Below the pieces are notes generated by a model that did not search any database, was not told the origin of the DNA, and saw only the letters and a list, made by a program, of their open reading frames with translations. Shown here piece by piece: positions 10,171-18,555 of a stretch of 64,000 nt of DNA. The stretch comes from Streptomyces sp. 2131.1. Lineage in GTDB: Bacteria; Actinomycetota; Actinomycetes; Streptomycetales; Streptomycetaceae. The stretch covers positions 4,154,001 to 4,218,000 of the forward strand of contig NZ_FNSY01000001.1 of the NCBI RefSeq assembly GCF_900105515.1, written 5' to 3'. Position 1 is the stretch's first letter. Each line of letters opens with the position of its first letter. A program made the position numbers and the translations under genes.

Positions 10171-10773
10171 ATGATGGGCCGCACGATCTTCATCGACCCG
10201 GGGCGCTGCATCGGCTGCCAGGCCTGCGTCTCCGCCTGCCGCGAATGCGACTCGCACCGCGGCAAGTCCATGATCCACCTCGACTACACCGACGAGGGCC
10301 AGTCCGTCGCCTCCCTTCCCACGGTCTGCATGCACTGCGAGGACCCCGTCGCCCCCTGCGCCGAGGTGTGCCCCGCCGACGCGATCCTGGTGACCGCCGA
10401 CGGCGTCGTGCAGCAGGCCGACACCACCCGCTGCATCGGCTGCGCCAACTGCGTCAACGCCTGCCCCTTCGGCGTACCGAAGATCGACCTCCAGGCGAAG
10501 CTGCAGATGAAGTGCAACCTCTGCTACGACCGCACCGCCTATGGCCTCGCCCCCATGTGCGCCACCGTCTGCCCGACCGGCGCGCTCTTCTACGGGACGG
10601 CCGAGGAGCTCCAGGCCGAGCGGCCCGGTGTCCAGGTCGCCGACTCCTTCGTCTTCGGCGAGAGCGAGGTCCGCACCGGCGTCGCCATGGTCGTCCCCGC
10701 CGACCGCGTCCAGTGGCCGGTGCCCGGCGGCCTGCCCGTCGTCGAGATCAACGGGAAGGACGTCCGACGGTGA
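10171..10773 (+). CDS. Four-cluster ferredoxin subunit (DmsB/NrfC-like)
   Basis: This 200-residue protein has 16 cysteines in four groups: CIGCQACVSAC, CMHCEDPVAPCAEVCP, CIGCANCVNACP, and CNLC paired with CATVCP. They can hold four [4Fe-4S] clusters, the standard wire between a molybdopterin subunit and a cytochrome b. No signal peptide is present, which agrees with a cytoplasmic catalytic subunit. It lies 7 bases after the catalytic gene and overlaps the Rieske gene by GTGA. ATG 10174 is an equally possible start. Confidence 0.9.
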   Translation: MMGRTIFIDPGRCIGCQACVSACRECDSHRGKSMIHLDYTDEGQSVASLPTVCMHCEDPVAPCAEVCPADAILVTADGVVQQADTTRCIGCANCVNACPFGVPKIDLQAKLQMKCNLCYDRTAYGLAPMCATVCPTGALFYGTAEELQAERPGVQVADSFVFGESEVRTGVAMVVPADRVQWPVPGGLPVVEINGKDVRR

Positions 10774-11588
10774 CCGAGACCGACGCCCCGCCCCCCGGCG
10801 ACCCGAAGCAGCCCCCGACCCGCGGACCCGGCGGTACGCCTCCCGGCGCGCCCGGACAGCCGGCCTCCGGGGACCCGCGCGAGGCCCTGCACGACCGGAT
10901 CGCCGCCGACGCCCTCACCACCCGCCGGGACTACCTGCGCATCGTCGCCACCGTGTCGGGCGGGCTCGCCGTCGGCGGCCTCGGCGTCGCCGCCGGCATC
11001 CTGCCCCGCCACGGCGACCCCGACGAGGACGGCAAGGCCCCCGCCCCGAAGAAGATCGCCTCCCAGCTCCTCCCCGGCGAGTCCATCGCCTTCGACTACC
11101 CCGACGAGGAGGACCGCGCGGTCGCCGTCCGGCTCAACGACGGCACCCTCGTCGGCTACTCCGCGATCTGCACCCACCTCGCCTGCGCCGTCCTCTGGCG
11201 CAAGGACCGGGGCACCGAGGGCGAGCTGTACTGCCCCTGCCACGAGGGCGTCTTCGATGCCCGCAGCGGCGAGGTCACCGCCGGACCGCCGCCCCGGGGG
11301 CTGCCCAAGGTGGTGCTCACCGAGCAGACCGACGGCAGTATCTGGGCCGTCGGCACCACCCGCTCCGGCGAGAGCATCGAGCACGGGCTGTGCCGTCAGT
11401 TCGGCCAGGACCGCCCCGACCTGGCCTCCCGGCTCGGCTGCCCCGGCGTCCGCGACGGCGCCGAGGCGCCCCCCGCTTCCGGAGCCACCGCCCGCACGGT
11501 GGCCCCGGGGCCCGTCGCTCCGGGGGCGTCCCGTACCCGCACCCGCACCGGAGCCGGCACGTCCGAGACCCCCGGGAGCCCGGCATGA
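10770..11588 (+). CDS. Tat-exported or Tat-anchored Rieske [2Fe-2S] protein
   Basis: The 272-residue protein has a Pro-rich N-terminus, a twin-arginine motif (TRRDYLRI, Arg 52-53) and a hydrophobic stretch (about 57-79), as in Tat-dependent Rieske proteins. The Rieske centre is complete: CTHLAC (Cys 134, His 136, Cys 139) and CPCHEG (Cys 155, Cys 157, His 158). The long Pro/Ala/Thr tail (about 225-272) looks disordered. The fold should face outside, opposite to the cytoplasmic Mo and ferredoxin subunits. GTG 10770 overlaps the upstream stop. Confidence 0.9.
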   Translation: MTETDAPPPGDPKQPPTRGPGGTPPGAPGQPASGDPREALHDRIAADALTTRRDYLRIVATVSGGLAVGGLGVAAGILPRHGDPDEDGKAPAPKKIASQLLPGESIAFDYPDEEDRAVAVRLNDGTLVGYSAICTHLACAVLWRKDRGTEGELYCPCHEGVFDARSGEVTAGPPPRGLPKVVLTEQTDGSIWAVGTTRSGESIEHGLCRQFGQDRPDLASRLGCPGVRDGAEAPPASGATARTVAPGPVAPGASRTRTRTGAGTSETPGSPA

Positions 11589-12019
11589 GCGACGACGACC
11601 GCCGCCCCGCGAACGGCCCGCAACCCTCTCCCGACTCGCAGTACCTCGGACCCCCCGAGCACCCCGGGCCGCACTACCCCGAGTACCACCCCGGCAGCGC
11701 GCGGGCCGAGCTCAACCGGCCGGTCCACGAGCGCTACCCGCAGATCCGGCCCACCAGCGGTTACGGAGACCCCCGCGTCCGCCACACCGGGCCCGGTCCC
11801 GGCGCCGGCACCGACCAGGAGCCGGAGCGGTCCTCGAAGCTCACCGCCCGCCTCGTGCTGGCCATGAGCGTCGTCATCGGGCAGCTGTGGGGCCTGACGG
11901 TCATCGTCGACGAGTGGATGGAGGGCAACTCCGGCACCGCTTGGTGGGGTGCCGGGTTCCTCTGCCTCTCGTTCCTCGTGGTCCTCGGGCTCTGGCTCGC
12001 CGACCCCAAGGACCGCTGA
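11585..12019 (+). CDS. Small two-helix membrane protein, last gene of the Mo operon
   Basis: This 144-residue protein has a polar, Pro-rich N-terminal half (about 1-85) and two C-terminal membrane helices (about 88-107 and 117-138). The start ATG overlaps the Rieske stop codon (ATGA), so it is translationally coupled to the complex. It has no recognisable cofactor motif; its position suggests an assembly factor or small structural subunit. I do not recognise a named family. Confidence 0.8.
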   Translation: MSDDDRRPANGPQPSPDSQYLGPPEHPGPHYPEYHPGSARAELNRPVHERYPQIRPTSGYGDPRVRHTGPGPGAGTDQEPERSSKLTARLVLAMSVVIGQLWGLTVIVDEWMEGNSGTAWWGAGFLCLSFLVVLGLWLADPKDR

Positions 12020-12055
12020 CCACCCGCCCCGGCCGGGCGGCCGTACCCTGGAGGT

Positions 12056-12259
12056 ATGAGTACCGCCCCCGCCCACGGCCCGCGCGATGCGGAGCCCACC
12101 ACGCCGGACCGGCCCAGGCCGGCGCTGATCTTCGACGATCCGCTGGACCAGCAGTCCGCGGACGACACGGACCAGGGGTGGGGCGAGCGGGCCCCGTCCG
12201 GCAACAGCGCCGCCGACCTGGCGCGCTTCCTCGACGAGAAGCCGCCGCACCACATCTGA
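12056..12259 (+). CDS. Small conserved acidic protein
   Basis: The gene encodes 67 residues, with GGAGG just before ATG 12056. The protein is polar and acidic with a central LIFDDPLDQQSADDTD segment and a C-terminal amphipathic piece (AADLARFLDEKPPHH). It has no membrane helix or cysteine. It seems conserved in streptomycetes near mscL, judging from memory. The function is unknown. It may be the last gene of the preceding transcript, since only 36 bases separate them. Confidence 0.65.
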   Translation: MSTAPAHGPRDAEPTTPDRPRPALIFDDPLDQQSADDTDQGWGERAPSGNSAADLARFLDEKPPHHI

Positions 12260-12268
12260 CGCCGGCCC

Positions 12269-12303
12269 CGGCAGCGGCTCCCTAGGCGGGGTTCCCGCTG
12301 CCG
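12269..12303. terminator. Hairpin between convergent small gene and mscL
   Basis: CGGCAGCGG (12269-12277) pairs with CCGCTGCCG (12295-12303) around a 17-base loop. The right arm enters the 3' end of mscL. It is weaker than other terminators here. Confidence 0.45.
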
Positions 12304-12761
12304 CCGCGCTGCGCGACCAGGGTGTCGCGGATCTCCTTCAGGACCTCCAGCTCGGTCACCTCCAGCGTCTCCTGGACGCCCTCCTTCGCCGCCTGCATCG
12401 CGGCCCGCCGGGCGAGGTACTTCGCCATCGGCAGGACCATCAGGAAGTAGACGACGGCGGCGGTGATCAGGAAGCTGAGCGTCGCGCTGAGCACCGAACC
12501 CCACATGATCCGGATGCCCTCCCTCGCCTCGCCCGTCGCCGGGTCCGTCGTGCACGGGGCCTTCAGGCAGGAGCTGTACTTCTCCAGGTCCTGGGTGCCG
12601 AACGCGCCGACGAGCGGGTTGATGACGCCCTTGACGATCGAGTTCACGATGTTCGTGAACGCCGCGCCGATGACGACGGCAACCGCCAGATCGATCACGT
12701 TGCCACGCATCAGGAAGGCCTTGAAGCCCTCCAGCAGACTGACCTTCTTCGTCTCGCTCAC
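12282..12761 (-). CDS. mscL: Large-conductance mechanosensitive channel MscL
   Basis: The 159-residue protein has the family signature GFKAFLMRGNVIDLAVAVVIG (TM1, about 12-40), a periplasmic loop and TM2 (about 90-112). A C-terminal charged helix follows (about 135-150). MscL opens under membrane tension and releases solutes on hypo-osmotic shock. The loop between the helices is longer than in E. coli and carries two cysteines (CLKAPC). GTG 12761 is chosen because GGAGG lies 11 bases upstream; a GTG at 12788 would place that site inside the gene. Confidence 0.95.
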   Translation of the reverse strand: MSETKKVSLLEGFKAFLMRGNVIDLAVAVVIGAAFTNIVNSIVKGVINPLVGAFGTQDLEKYSSCLKAPCTTDPATGEAREGIRIMWGSVLSATLSFLITAAVVYFLMVLPMAKYLARRAAMQAAKEGVQETLEVTELEVLKEIRDTLVAQRGGSGNPA

Positions 12762-12884
12762 GGCTGCGCTGTCCTCCGTAAATGCCACAAGGGGTGTGAA
12801 CTCCCGGGCAACTTACGGCAGTAGGGCGCGCAACCACCCCATCCGGGCGGGTTGTCAGGTGACGTGATAGTTCGTCAGTACGAA

Positions 12885-13460
12885 TCAACACAGGATCACC
12901 GCGAATCCACCGGAAATCCCGGCCCCCGCCAGATCGGCGGCCGTCGCCCTCGGCACCGCCAGCACGATCAGCGCCCCCGCCTCGCCCGCGCCTCCGACGG
13001 CCGCAGGCACCCGCTCAACCCGCGCCCCCCTGGCCAGCACCCGGGCCTCCGCCGCCCCGGCACCCCCCGACGCGACCACGTCCACCCGGTCGCCCGGCCG
13101 CAGCAGCCGCACGGTCTCCGCGTCCGCGATCCGCACCGGCGCCGACACCAGCCGCACCGGCGGCGACGCCCGCTCCCGGGCCGCGCCCTGCGCCGTACCG
13201 CCGCCGTGCCCACCGCCGCCGCCACCGGCGAACCCGGAGACCGCCAGCGCGGCCGCCGTCAGTGCCAGCCCGGCCGCCATGGACCGGCGCTGCCGCCACA
13301 CCGCCCGGCGCAGCCGCTGACCGGAGCCCCCGCGCACCCGCAGCGGCGGGAACGCGGGCACCCCGCACGGCGCTGGAGCGGGCAGCGGCCCCGGCGGCGC
13401 GCCCGCGAACGGAGCGGCGGGGCCGGGCTGGGGCGGGAAGAGGGAATCGGAGGAGCGCAT
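12885..13460 (-). CDS. SAF-domain protein, CpaB/RcpC-like
   Basis: The 191-residue protein has a Pro-rich cytoplasmic N-terminus (1-60), one membrane helix (about 61-83) followed by a run of glycines, and an outer SAF-type domain. The domain carries the typical segment LLRPGDRVDVVAS (about 120-132). In Flp pilus systems the RcpC/CpaB domain has this fold; no other pilus genes are near. Streptomycetes carry several lone copies with unknown roles. ATG 13460 has only a weak ribosome site (AGGCGG). Confidence 0.7.
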   Translation of the reverse strand: MRSSDSLFPPQPGPAAPFAGAPPGPLPAPAPCGVPAFPPLRVRGGSGQRLRRAVWRQRRSMAAGLALTAAALAVSGFAGGGGGGHGGGTAQGAARERASPPVRLVSAPVRIADAETVRLLRPGDRVDVVASGGAGAAEARVLARGARVERVPAAVGGAGEAGALIVLAVPRATAADLAGAGISGGFAVILC

Positions 13461-13610
13461 CGCGAACACCGCCTGCGTCGGGAGTCGTCGGGTCGGGCCG
13501 GCCGCCGAAACCCGTGGGTTCGGCCGCCGGACAACCCCCACGATCCACCGGCCGCGCGATTCCCGCCGGAGCCTGTGGACCGTCCACCGGATGTGGATAA
13601 CTCCGTCACC

Positions 13611-13673
13611 CGCCGCGGGTATGACCGCCCCCGCCGCGGGTATGACCGCCCCCCGCCGCACGTACAACGCCCC
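13611..13673. repeat. Short GC-rich tandem repeat
   Basis: Two exact 21-base units (13611-13631 and 13632-13652, core CGCCGCGGGTATGACCGCCCC) are followed by a degenerate third (13653-13673). The repeat sits in the gap between the SAF gene and MTA phosphorylase. It may be slipped-strand expansion; no role is evident. Confidence 0.7.
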
Positions 13674-13697
13674 CGCAGCGGGTGCGACGGCCAGCTC

Positions 13698-14531
13698 CTA
13701 CGGCAGCGCGATCCCGGTGTCGATGCCGTCCAGCGCGTGCCCGCACGGGCACCCGCGGTCCGCCTCCGACGGCAGCCCCGCGACCGCGTCGAAGAGGACC
13801 GAGCGCAGCCGGTCCACGTTGGCCGCGAAGACCTTCAGCACCTCCTCGTGGGAGACGCCCTCGCCCGCCTCCGCGCCCGCGTCCAGGTCCGTGACCAGGG
13901 TCATCGTGGTGTAGCAGAGTCCCAGTTCGCGGGCGAGCACCGCCTCGGGGTGGCCCGTCATGCCGACCACGGACCAGCCCATCGCGGCGTGCCAGCGAGA
14001 CTCGGCGCGGGTCGAGAAGCGCGGCCCCTCGACGACGACCAGCGTGCCGCCGTCCACCGCCTCCCAGTCCCGTCCCCGCGCGGCGGCCAGCGCCACCTTG
14101 CGGCCCTCGGGGCAGTACGGGTCCGCGAAGCCCAGGTGGACGACGTTCGGCAGGACACCGTCGGCCCGGGTCTCACCGTCGTAATAGGTCTGCGCACGGG
14201 TCTTCGTGCGGTCCACCAGCTGGTCCGGCACGATCAGCGTGCCCGGCCCGTACTCCGGGCGCAGCCCGCCCACCGCGCACGGGGCGAGCACCTGGCGTAC
14301 GCCGACCGAGCGCAGCGCCCACAGGTTGGCGCGGTAGTTGATGCGGTGCGGGGGCACGTGGTGGCCGCGGCCGTGCCGGGGGAGGAAGGCGACCCGGCGG
14401 CCGCCGGTCTCGCCGATGAAGACGGAGTCGCTGGGGTCTCCGTAGGGGGTTTCCACGCGGACCTCGGTGACGTCCTCCAGGAAGGAGTACAGCCCCGAGC
14501 CGCCGATCACACCGATCTCTGCGTTCGCCAT
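13698..14531 (-). CDS. mtnP: S-methyl-5'-thioadenosine phosphorylase
   Basis: This 277-residue enzyme of the PNP/MTAP superfamily begins AEIGVIGGSGLYSF, with the phosphate-binding GGSG loop. It has FLPRHGRGH (about 50) and the purine-site region EGPRFSTRAES (about 168) followed by GMTGHPEAVLARE. It splits methylthioadenosine (or a related nucleoside) with phosphate, the first step of methionine salvage. The C-terminus carries an extra cysteine motif (GCPCGH), common in actinobacterial members. Its reading frame lies downstream of fmdB-type 14641-14985 on the same strand, separated by a strong terminator. Confidence 0.93.
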   Translation of the reverse strand: MANAEIGVIGGSGLYSFLEDVTEVRVETPYGDPSDSVFIGETGGRRVAFLPRHGRGHHVPPHRINYRANLWALRSVGVRQVLAPCAVGGLRPEYGPGTLIVPDQLVDRTKTRAQTYYDGETRADGVLPNVVHLGFADPYCPEGRKVALAAARGRDWEAVDGGTLVVVEGPRFSTRAESRWHAAMGWSVVGMTGHPEAVLARELGLCYTTMTLVTDLDAGAEAGEGVSHEEVLKVFAANVDRLRSVLFDAVAGLPSEADRGCPCGHALDGIDTGIALP

Positions 14532-14583
14532 GCCGTCACCCTAGGCGCCGGGCGTGCGGTCCTCGCAGGGGGGCGCGGGCGCG

Positions 14584-14618
14584 CGAAGACCCCGCCGGAC
14601 GGGTCGGCGGGGTCTTCG
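14584..14618 (-). terminator. Strong hairpin terminator after the FmdB-type gene
   Basis: A perfect 14-base-pair stem (arms 14584-14597 and 14605-14618) with a 7-base loop lies between the FmdB-type gene and the MTAP gene. It should stop transcripts from the zinc-ribbon gene before mtnP. Confidence 0.85.
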
Positions 14619-14640
14619 GGAAAGCTGTGGGGCCGGCTGC

Positions 14641-14985
14641 TCAGGCGGCCGACGAACCGCTCGTCGAGGAAGAGGACGAGGAGGCGGACGACGTGGACGC
14701 CGGGGCGGCCGACGACTTCGTCTCCGACGACGTCGAGGAGCCGGCGGACGACGATCCGGAACCGGACGTCTTCGAGGCGGAGGACGCCGGCGTGCTGCTC
14801 GACGAGGAGCCGCGGCTGTCGTTCCGGTAGAAGCCGGAACCCTTGAAGACGATGCCGACCGCCGAGAACACCTTCTTCAGGCGTCCGTCGCAGTTCGGGC
14901 ACACCGTGAGGGCGTCATCGGTGAACTTCTGCACCGCTTCGAGGCCCTCGCCACACTCGGTGCACTGGTACTGGTAGGTCGGCAC
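14641..14985 (-). CDS. FmdB-type zinc-ribbon protein with Ser-rich tail
   Basis: This 114-residue protein starts PTYQYQCTECG, the hallmark of the FmdB regulatory family. Cys 8 and 11 plus CPNC at 29-32 form a small zinc ribbon. The second half (about 57-114) is almost only Ser, Ala, Thr, Gly and Lys and is probably disordered. The biological role is unknown; FmdB was first linked to formamidase regulation. GTG 14985 has AGGAGG 9 bases upstream. Confidence 0.9.
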   Translation of the reverse strand: MPTYQYQCTECGEGLEAVQKFTDDALTVCPNCDGRLKKVFSAVGIVFKGSGFYRNDSRGSSSSSTPASSASKTSGSGSSSAGSSTSSETKSSAAPASTSSASSSSSSTSGSSAA

Positions 14986-15052
14986 TTTGTTCCTCCTGGC
15001 ACTCTGACTCGATGAGTGCTAACGACGCTCCATAGTGACGTATTCCGCTGGA

Positions 15053-16336
15053 TCAGTCCACCGCGACCGGCCCGCGGTGACCGACACCACGCGCCACGGT
15101 CCGCCCCGAACCGGCCGGCAGGAGCCTCGAACGCAGCGTCAGCAGGGTCACCAGCGCCAGCACCGTACCCACCAGCGGGACCAGGAATCCGGCGCTCGCG
15201 CCGTGTCCGTCCGCGAGTCGGCCGGCCACCGTCACCGCGGCCGCCTGGCCCAGCGCGACCGCGCCCGTCAGCCAGGTGAACGCCTCGGTCCGGGTGGAGC
15301 CCGGCACCAGCGCATCGACCAGCGTGTAGCCGCTGATCAGCGCCGGAGCGATGCAGAGTCCGACGAGCAGGCCGAGCGCGGCGAGCAGCGGCACCGAGTG
15401 CATCGCCCACAGGCCCGACGCGGTCAGCGCCAGCCCGGTGTAGCCGACGAGCAGGCGGCGGCGGGGGCCGACCTTCCAGGCGATGGCCCCGCAGGCGATC
15501 CCGGCGAGCATGTTGCCGGCGGCGAAGATCCCGTACAGCACGCCGTTGGCGCCGGGGTTGCCGATCTCCTCGGCGAACGCGGTCAGCGAGACCTGCATGC
15601 CGCCGAAGACCGAGCCGATGCCCAGGAAGGCGATCGCGAGCACGCGCACGCCGGGGATGGAGAGCGCGGAGGCGTGCCGCTCGGCGCCGGGCAGGGCGCG
15701 GTCGCGGACGGGCGGTTGCGTGGCGCGGCGCGCGGCGAAGAGCAGACCGCCGACCAGGGTGAGCGCGGCCTCGGCGATCAGGCCGGCCGCCGGGTGCACG
15801 CCCGTGCAGAGCGCGGTGGCGAGAACGGGGCCGATGACGAAGGTGAACTCGTCCGTCACCGATTCGAAAGCGGCGGCCGTCGCCAGCAGCGGCGACGCCT
15901 CGCGCCCCGGAGCGGCCCCCAGCACGGCCGCCCAGCGGGCGCGCACCATGGGGCCGATCTGCGGGACGGACGCGCCGGTCGGGACGGCCGCGGCGAACAG
16001 GGCCCACAGGGGCGCGTCCGCCAGGGCGAGCGTCACGAGGAGCGAGACGGCGGCGGCGTGGACCAGCACGCCGGGCAGCAGTACGGCCCGCTGGCCGAAG
16101 CGGTCGGCGAGCTTGCCGGTCTGCGGGGCGAACAGGGCCATGGAGACCCCGGTGAAGGCCGCGACGGCGCCCGCGCTGCCGTAGGAGCCGGTGGTGTGCT
16201 GGACCAGCAGCACGATGCCGATGGTCAGCATCGCGAAGGGCTGCCGTGCGGCGAAGCCGGGGAGGAGGAAGGTCCACGCACCGGGGGTGCGCAGCAACTG
16301 CCCGTATCCGGGGCGGTCGGAGACCGTGGACGCCAC
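15053..16336 (-). CDS. MFS transporter, 12-helix type
   Basis: The 427-residue membrane protein has about 12 helices. Motif A is clear after helix 2 (GKLADRFGQRAVL, about 74), and a second partial copy lies after helix 8 near KVGPRRRLLVGY. It resembles the actinobacterial sugar/drug-like MFS group with no assigned substrate. GTG 16336 is preceded by AAGGCAAGGA. It stands alone, with a long upstream region on its own strand. Confidence 0.85.
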   Translation of the reverse strand: MASTVSDRPGYGQLLRTPGAWTFLLPGFAARQPFAMLTIGIVLLVQHTTGSYGSAGAVAAFTGVSMALFAPQTGKLADRFGQRAVLLPGVLVHAAAVSLLVTLALADAPLWALFAAAVPTGASVPQIGPMVRARWAAVLGAAPGREASPLLATAAAFESVTDEFTFVIGPVLATALCTGVHPAAGLIAEAALTLVGGLLFAARRATQPPVRDRALPGAERHASALSIPGVRVLAIAFLGIGSVFGGMQVSLTAFAEEIGNPGANGVLYGIFAAGNMLAGIACGAIAWKVGPRRRLLVGYTGLALTASGLWAMHSVPLLAALGLLVGLCIAPALISGYTLVDALVPGSTRTEAFTWLTGAVALGQAAAVTVAGRLADGHGASAGFLVPLVGTVLALVTLLTLRSRLLPAGSGRTVARGVGHRGPVAVD

Positions 16337-16653
16337 GGTCCTTGCCTTTCTGCCGCCTGGTGGCCGTGCTCCCCGGGGCGGCCGGCACAGGGGTGCGGGC
16401 CGGGCGGGGGCTGCCGAGAGCTGTCCTCTTCGCGCGGAACTGCGGTAGATGCCGGGCGCTCGCGGCCGGTGTGCGGGGCACAGCCGGTACGCCAGGACGC
16501 CACGACCGCCATACGGTCGCGCCAGCTCTGCGTCAGGCAGAGTTGGTCGATCAATCGGTGGTTCTGGGTTTCCTTCATGCTACAGGCAGGAAGGGCGGCG
16601 CTCCTGTGATTGTGCGCGCACCGCCCTTCGGTGCCTGTGAACGCGGTGTGCGT
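16337..16653. other. Promoter region between antiporter 3' end and MFS gene
   Basis: This 317-base stretch holds no convincing gene. An open frame of 117 codons starts here on the minus strand but runs into the MFS gene and has no ribosome site. A perfect 6-base inverted repeat (CTCTGC 16526-16531 and GCAGAG 16537-16542) lies upstream of the MFS start and may be an operator. Close to the antiporter stop, GCACCG/CGGTGC forms a small hairpin. Confidence 0.4.
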
Positions 16654-18339
16654 TCAGTGGTGGGCCTTCGCGTCGCGTTTGCGTGCTTCCTGTTCGGCGG
16701 TCTCCTGTTCGGCGGCTTCGCGTTTGGCGGCGACGCGCTTCGCGGAGTCGCGTTTCTTCGCCTCGTCCGCCCTGCCGAGCTTCTTCACCGCCTTGAGTGC
16801 CCCGGCCACATGGGGACCGGTGAGGTCCTCGTGGCCCGCGGGCTGCCCGCCGGGCGTCCCGAGCCAGCCGGCCAGCTTGCCACCCTCGGCGACAGCGCGC
16901 AGCCGGGCCTCGGCCGCGTCGCGCACCGGGTCGGTGGCCACGACGAGCAGTTCGTCGCCGCGCCGCAGCACCGTCGAGGGGGCGGGTACGAAGCTCTTGT
17001 CGTCGCGTACGACGAGGGTGACCGCGGCGCCCGCGGGCATGCGCAGTTCGCCGACCTCGACGCCGTGCATCTTCGACTTCGCGGGAATGGCCACCGACAG
17101 CAGGTGCCCGCGCAGCCGTTCCAGGGGAGCCGATTCGATGCCCAGGTCGGAGGCCTCGGACGGGTCGTCCTTGATGTTGAGGGCCTTGGCGAGCCAGGGC
17201 AGGGTCGGGCCCTGGATGAGGGTGTAGACGATGACCAGGACGAAGACGATGTTGAAGACCCGGGTGGAGCCTTCGATTCCGGACACCATGGGAATGGTCG
17301 CCAGGATGATGGGTACGGCGCCGCGCAGCCCGGCCCAGGACATGAGGGCCTTCTCCTGCCACGGCAATCGGAACGGCAGCAGCGAGATGAAGACTTCCAG
17401 CGGCCGTGCCACCACGGTCAGCACGAGGCCGACGACGACGGCGGGCCAGAAGTCGTCGAGCAGGTCGTGCGGGGTGACCAGCAGGCCGAGCAGGACGAAC
17501 ATGCCGATCTGGGCCAGCCAGCCGAGCCCGTCCGCGAAGCCCCGGGTCGCCGGCCAGTGCGGCAGCTTGGCGTTGCCGAGGATCATCGACGCGAGGTAGA
17601 CGGCGAGGAAGCCGCTGCCGTGGAGCATGGCGCCGGCCGCGTACGCGGACACCGCGATGGCCATGACGGCGATCGGGTAGAGGCCGGAGGCGGGGAGCGC
17701 CACGTGGCGCAGCCCGTACGAGCCGAGCCAGCCCACGGCGATGCCGACGGCGGCGCCGATGGCCAGTTCCAGGGCTATCTCGCCGACCAGCACGTACCAG
17801 CTGTCGACCTCGCCGACGGTCGAGAAGGCGACGACGAGGATGACCACGGGGGCGTCGTTGAAGCCGGACTCGGCCTCCAGGACACCGGTGACGCGGGCGG
17901 GGAGCGGGACCTTGCGCAGGACGGAGAAGACGGCCGCGGCGTCCGTCGAGGAGACGACCGCGCCGATGATGAGCGCCTGCCGCCACTCCAGACCGACCAG
18001 GTAGTGCGCCCCGGCCGCGGTCACGCCCACGCTGATGCCGACGCCGACCAGCGAAAGCATGACGGCCGCGGGCAGCGCGGGCCTGACCTCTTTCCACTTC
18101 GTGCCGAGGCCGCCCTCGGCGAGGATCACGACGAGCGCCGCGTAGCCGATGACCTGCGTCAGTTCCGCGTTGTCGAACTTGACGTCGAAGAAGCCGTCCT
18201 GGCCCATGGCGATGCCGATGCCCAGGTACAGGAGCAGGCTGGGGAGCCCGCTGCGGGACGAGATGCGTACCGCCGCGACGGCGACGAGCAGGACGAGCGA
18301 GCAGACGAGCAGGAGTTCGTTGAGCGTGTGGACAGTCAG
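16654..18339 (-). CDS. K+/H+ antiporter (CPA1, NhaP2/CvrA type) with regulatory C-domain
   Basis: The 561-residue protein has about 12 membrane helices with ILAEGGLGT, the ion-site motif SSTDAAAVFS and GFNDAPVVI, and SWAGLRGAVPI. A TrkA-C type regulatory domain (about 425-490) and a very charged Lys/Arg/Glu-rich tail follow. It should exchange K+ or Na+ for H+. An ATG at 18207 would delete the first conserved helix. The frame is open to 18402 with no ATG, GTG or TTG before 18207, but CTG 18339 has GGAAAGGA 7 bases upstream and yields a typical N-terminus (TVHTLNELLLV). I therefore take CTG as the start. Confidence 0.85.
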   Translation of the reverse strand: MTVHTLNELLLVCSLVLLVAVAAVRISSRSGLPSLLLYLGIGIAMGQDGFFDVKFDNAELTQVIGYAALVVILAEGGLGTKWKEVRPALPAAVMLSLVGVGISVGVTAAGAHYLVGLEWRQALIIGAVVSSTDAAAVFSVLRKVPLPARVTGVLEAESGFNDAPVVILVVAFSTVGEVDSWYVLVGEIALELAIGAAVGIAVGWLGSYGLRHVALPASGLYPIAVMAIAVSAYAAGAMLHGSGFLAVYLASMILGNAKLPHWPATRGFADGLGWLAQIGMFVLLGLLVTPHDLLDDFWPAVVVGLVLTVVARPLEVFISLLPFRLPWQEKALMSWAGLRGAVPIILATIPMVSGIEGSTRVFNIVFVLVIVYTLIQGPTLPWLAKALNIKDDPSEASDLGIESAPLERLRGHLLSVAIPAKSKMHGVEVGELRMPAGAAVTLVVRDDKSFVPAPSTVLRRGDELLVVATDPVRDAAEARLRAVAEGGKLAGWLGTPGGQPAGHEDLTGPHVAGALKAVKKLGRADEAKKRDSAKRVAAKREAAEQETAEQEARKRDAKAHH

Positions 18340-18555
18340 TGGCCGGTCCTTTCCCTGCGTACGCCTGCCGGATCGTCTTCCGGCGGCCGGTACTTCGTTA
18401 CCTTACCTAATCTTTAACGTTTTCTTGATGCGTTCGAGTATTCGTACGATCGCTACGCAATTCGAGCCATCCTGATACCGCGTCCGAGTGGGTTACGCGC
18501 TGCGCCTATGGTTGCTCCTGCACTCCCAGGACCGCCCTGCCCTCGAAGGACAGCG

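Noticed and set aside
7809..10271. 820-codon open frame on the minus strand opposite the molybdopterin gene
   Set aside because: It mirrors the third-codon GC bias of the real gene, has a Gly/Asp/Val-rich nonsense composition and no family motif.
16225..16578. 117-codon minus-strand frame upstream of and into the MFS gene
   Set aside because: No ribosome site, Pro/Arg/Ser-rich product and long overlap with a real gene.
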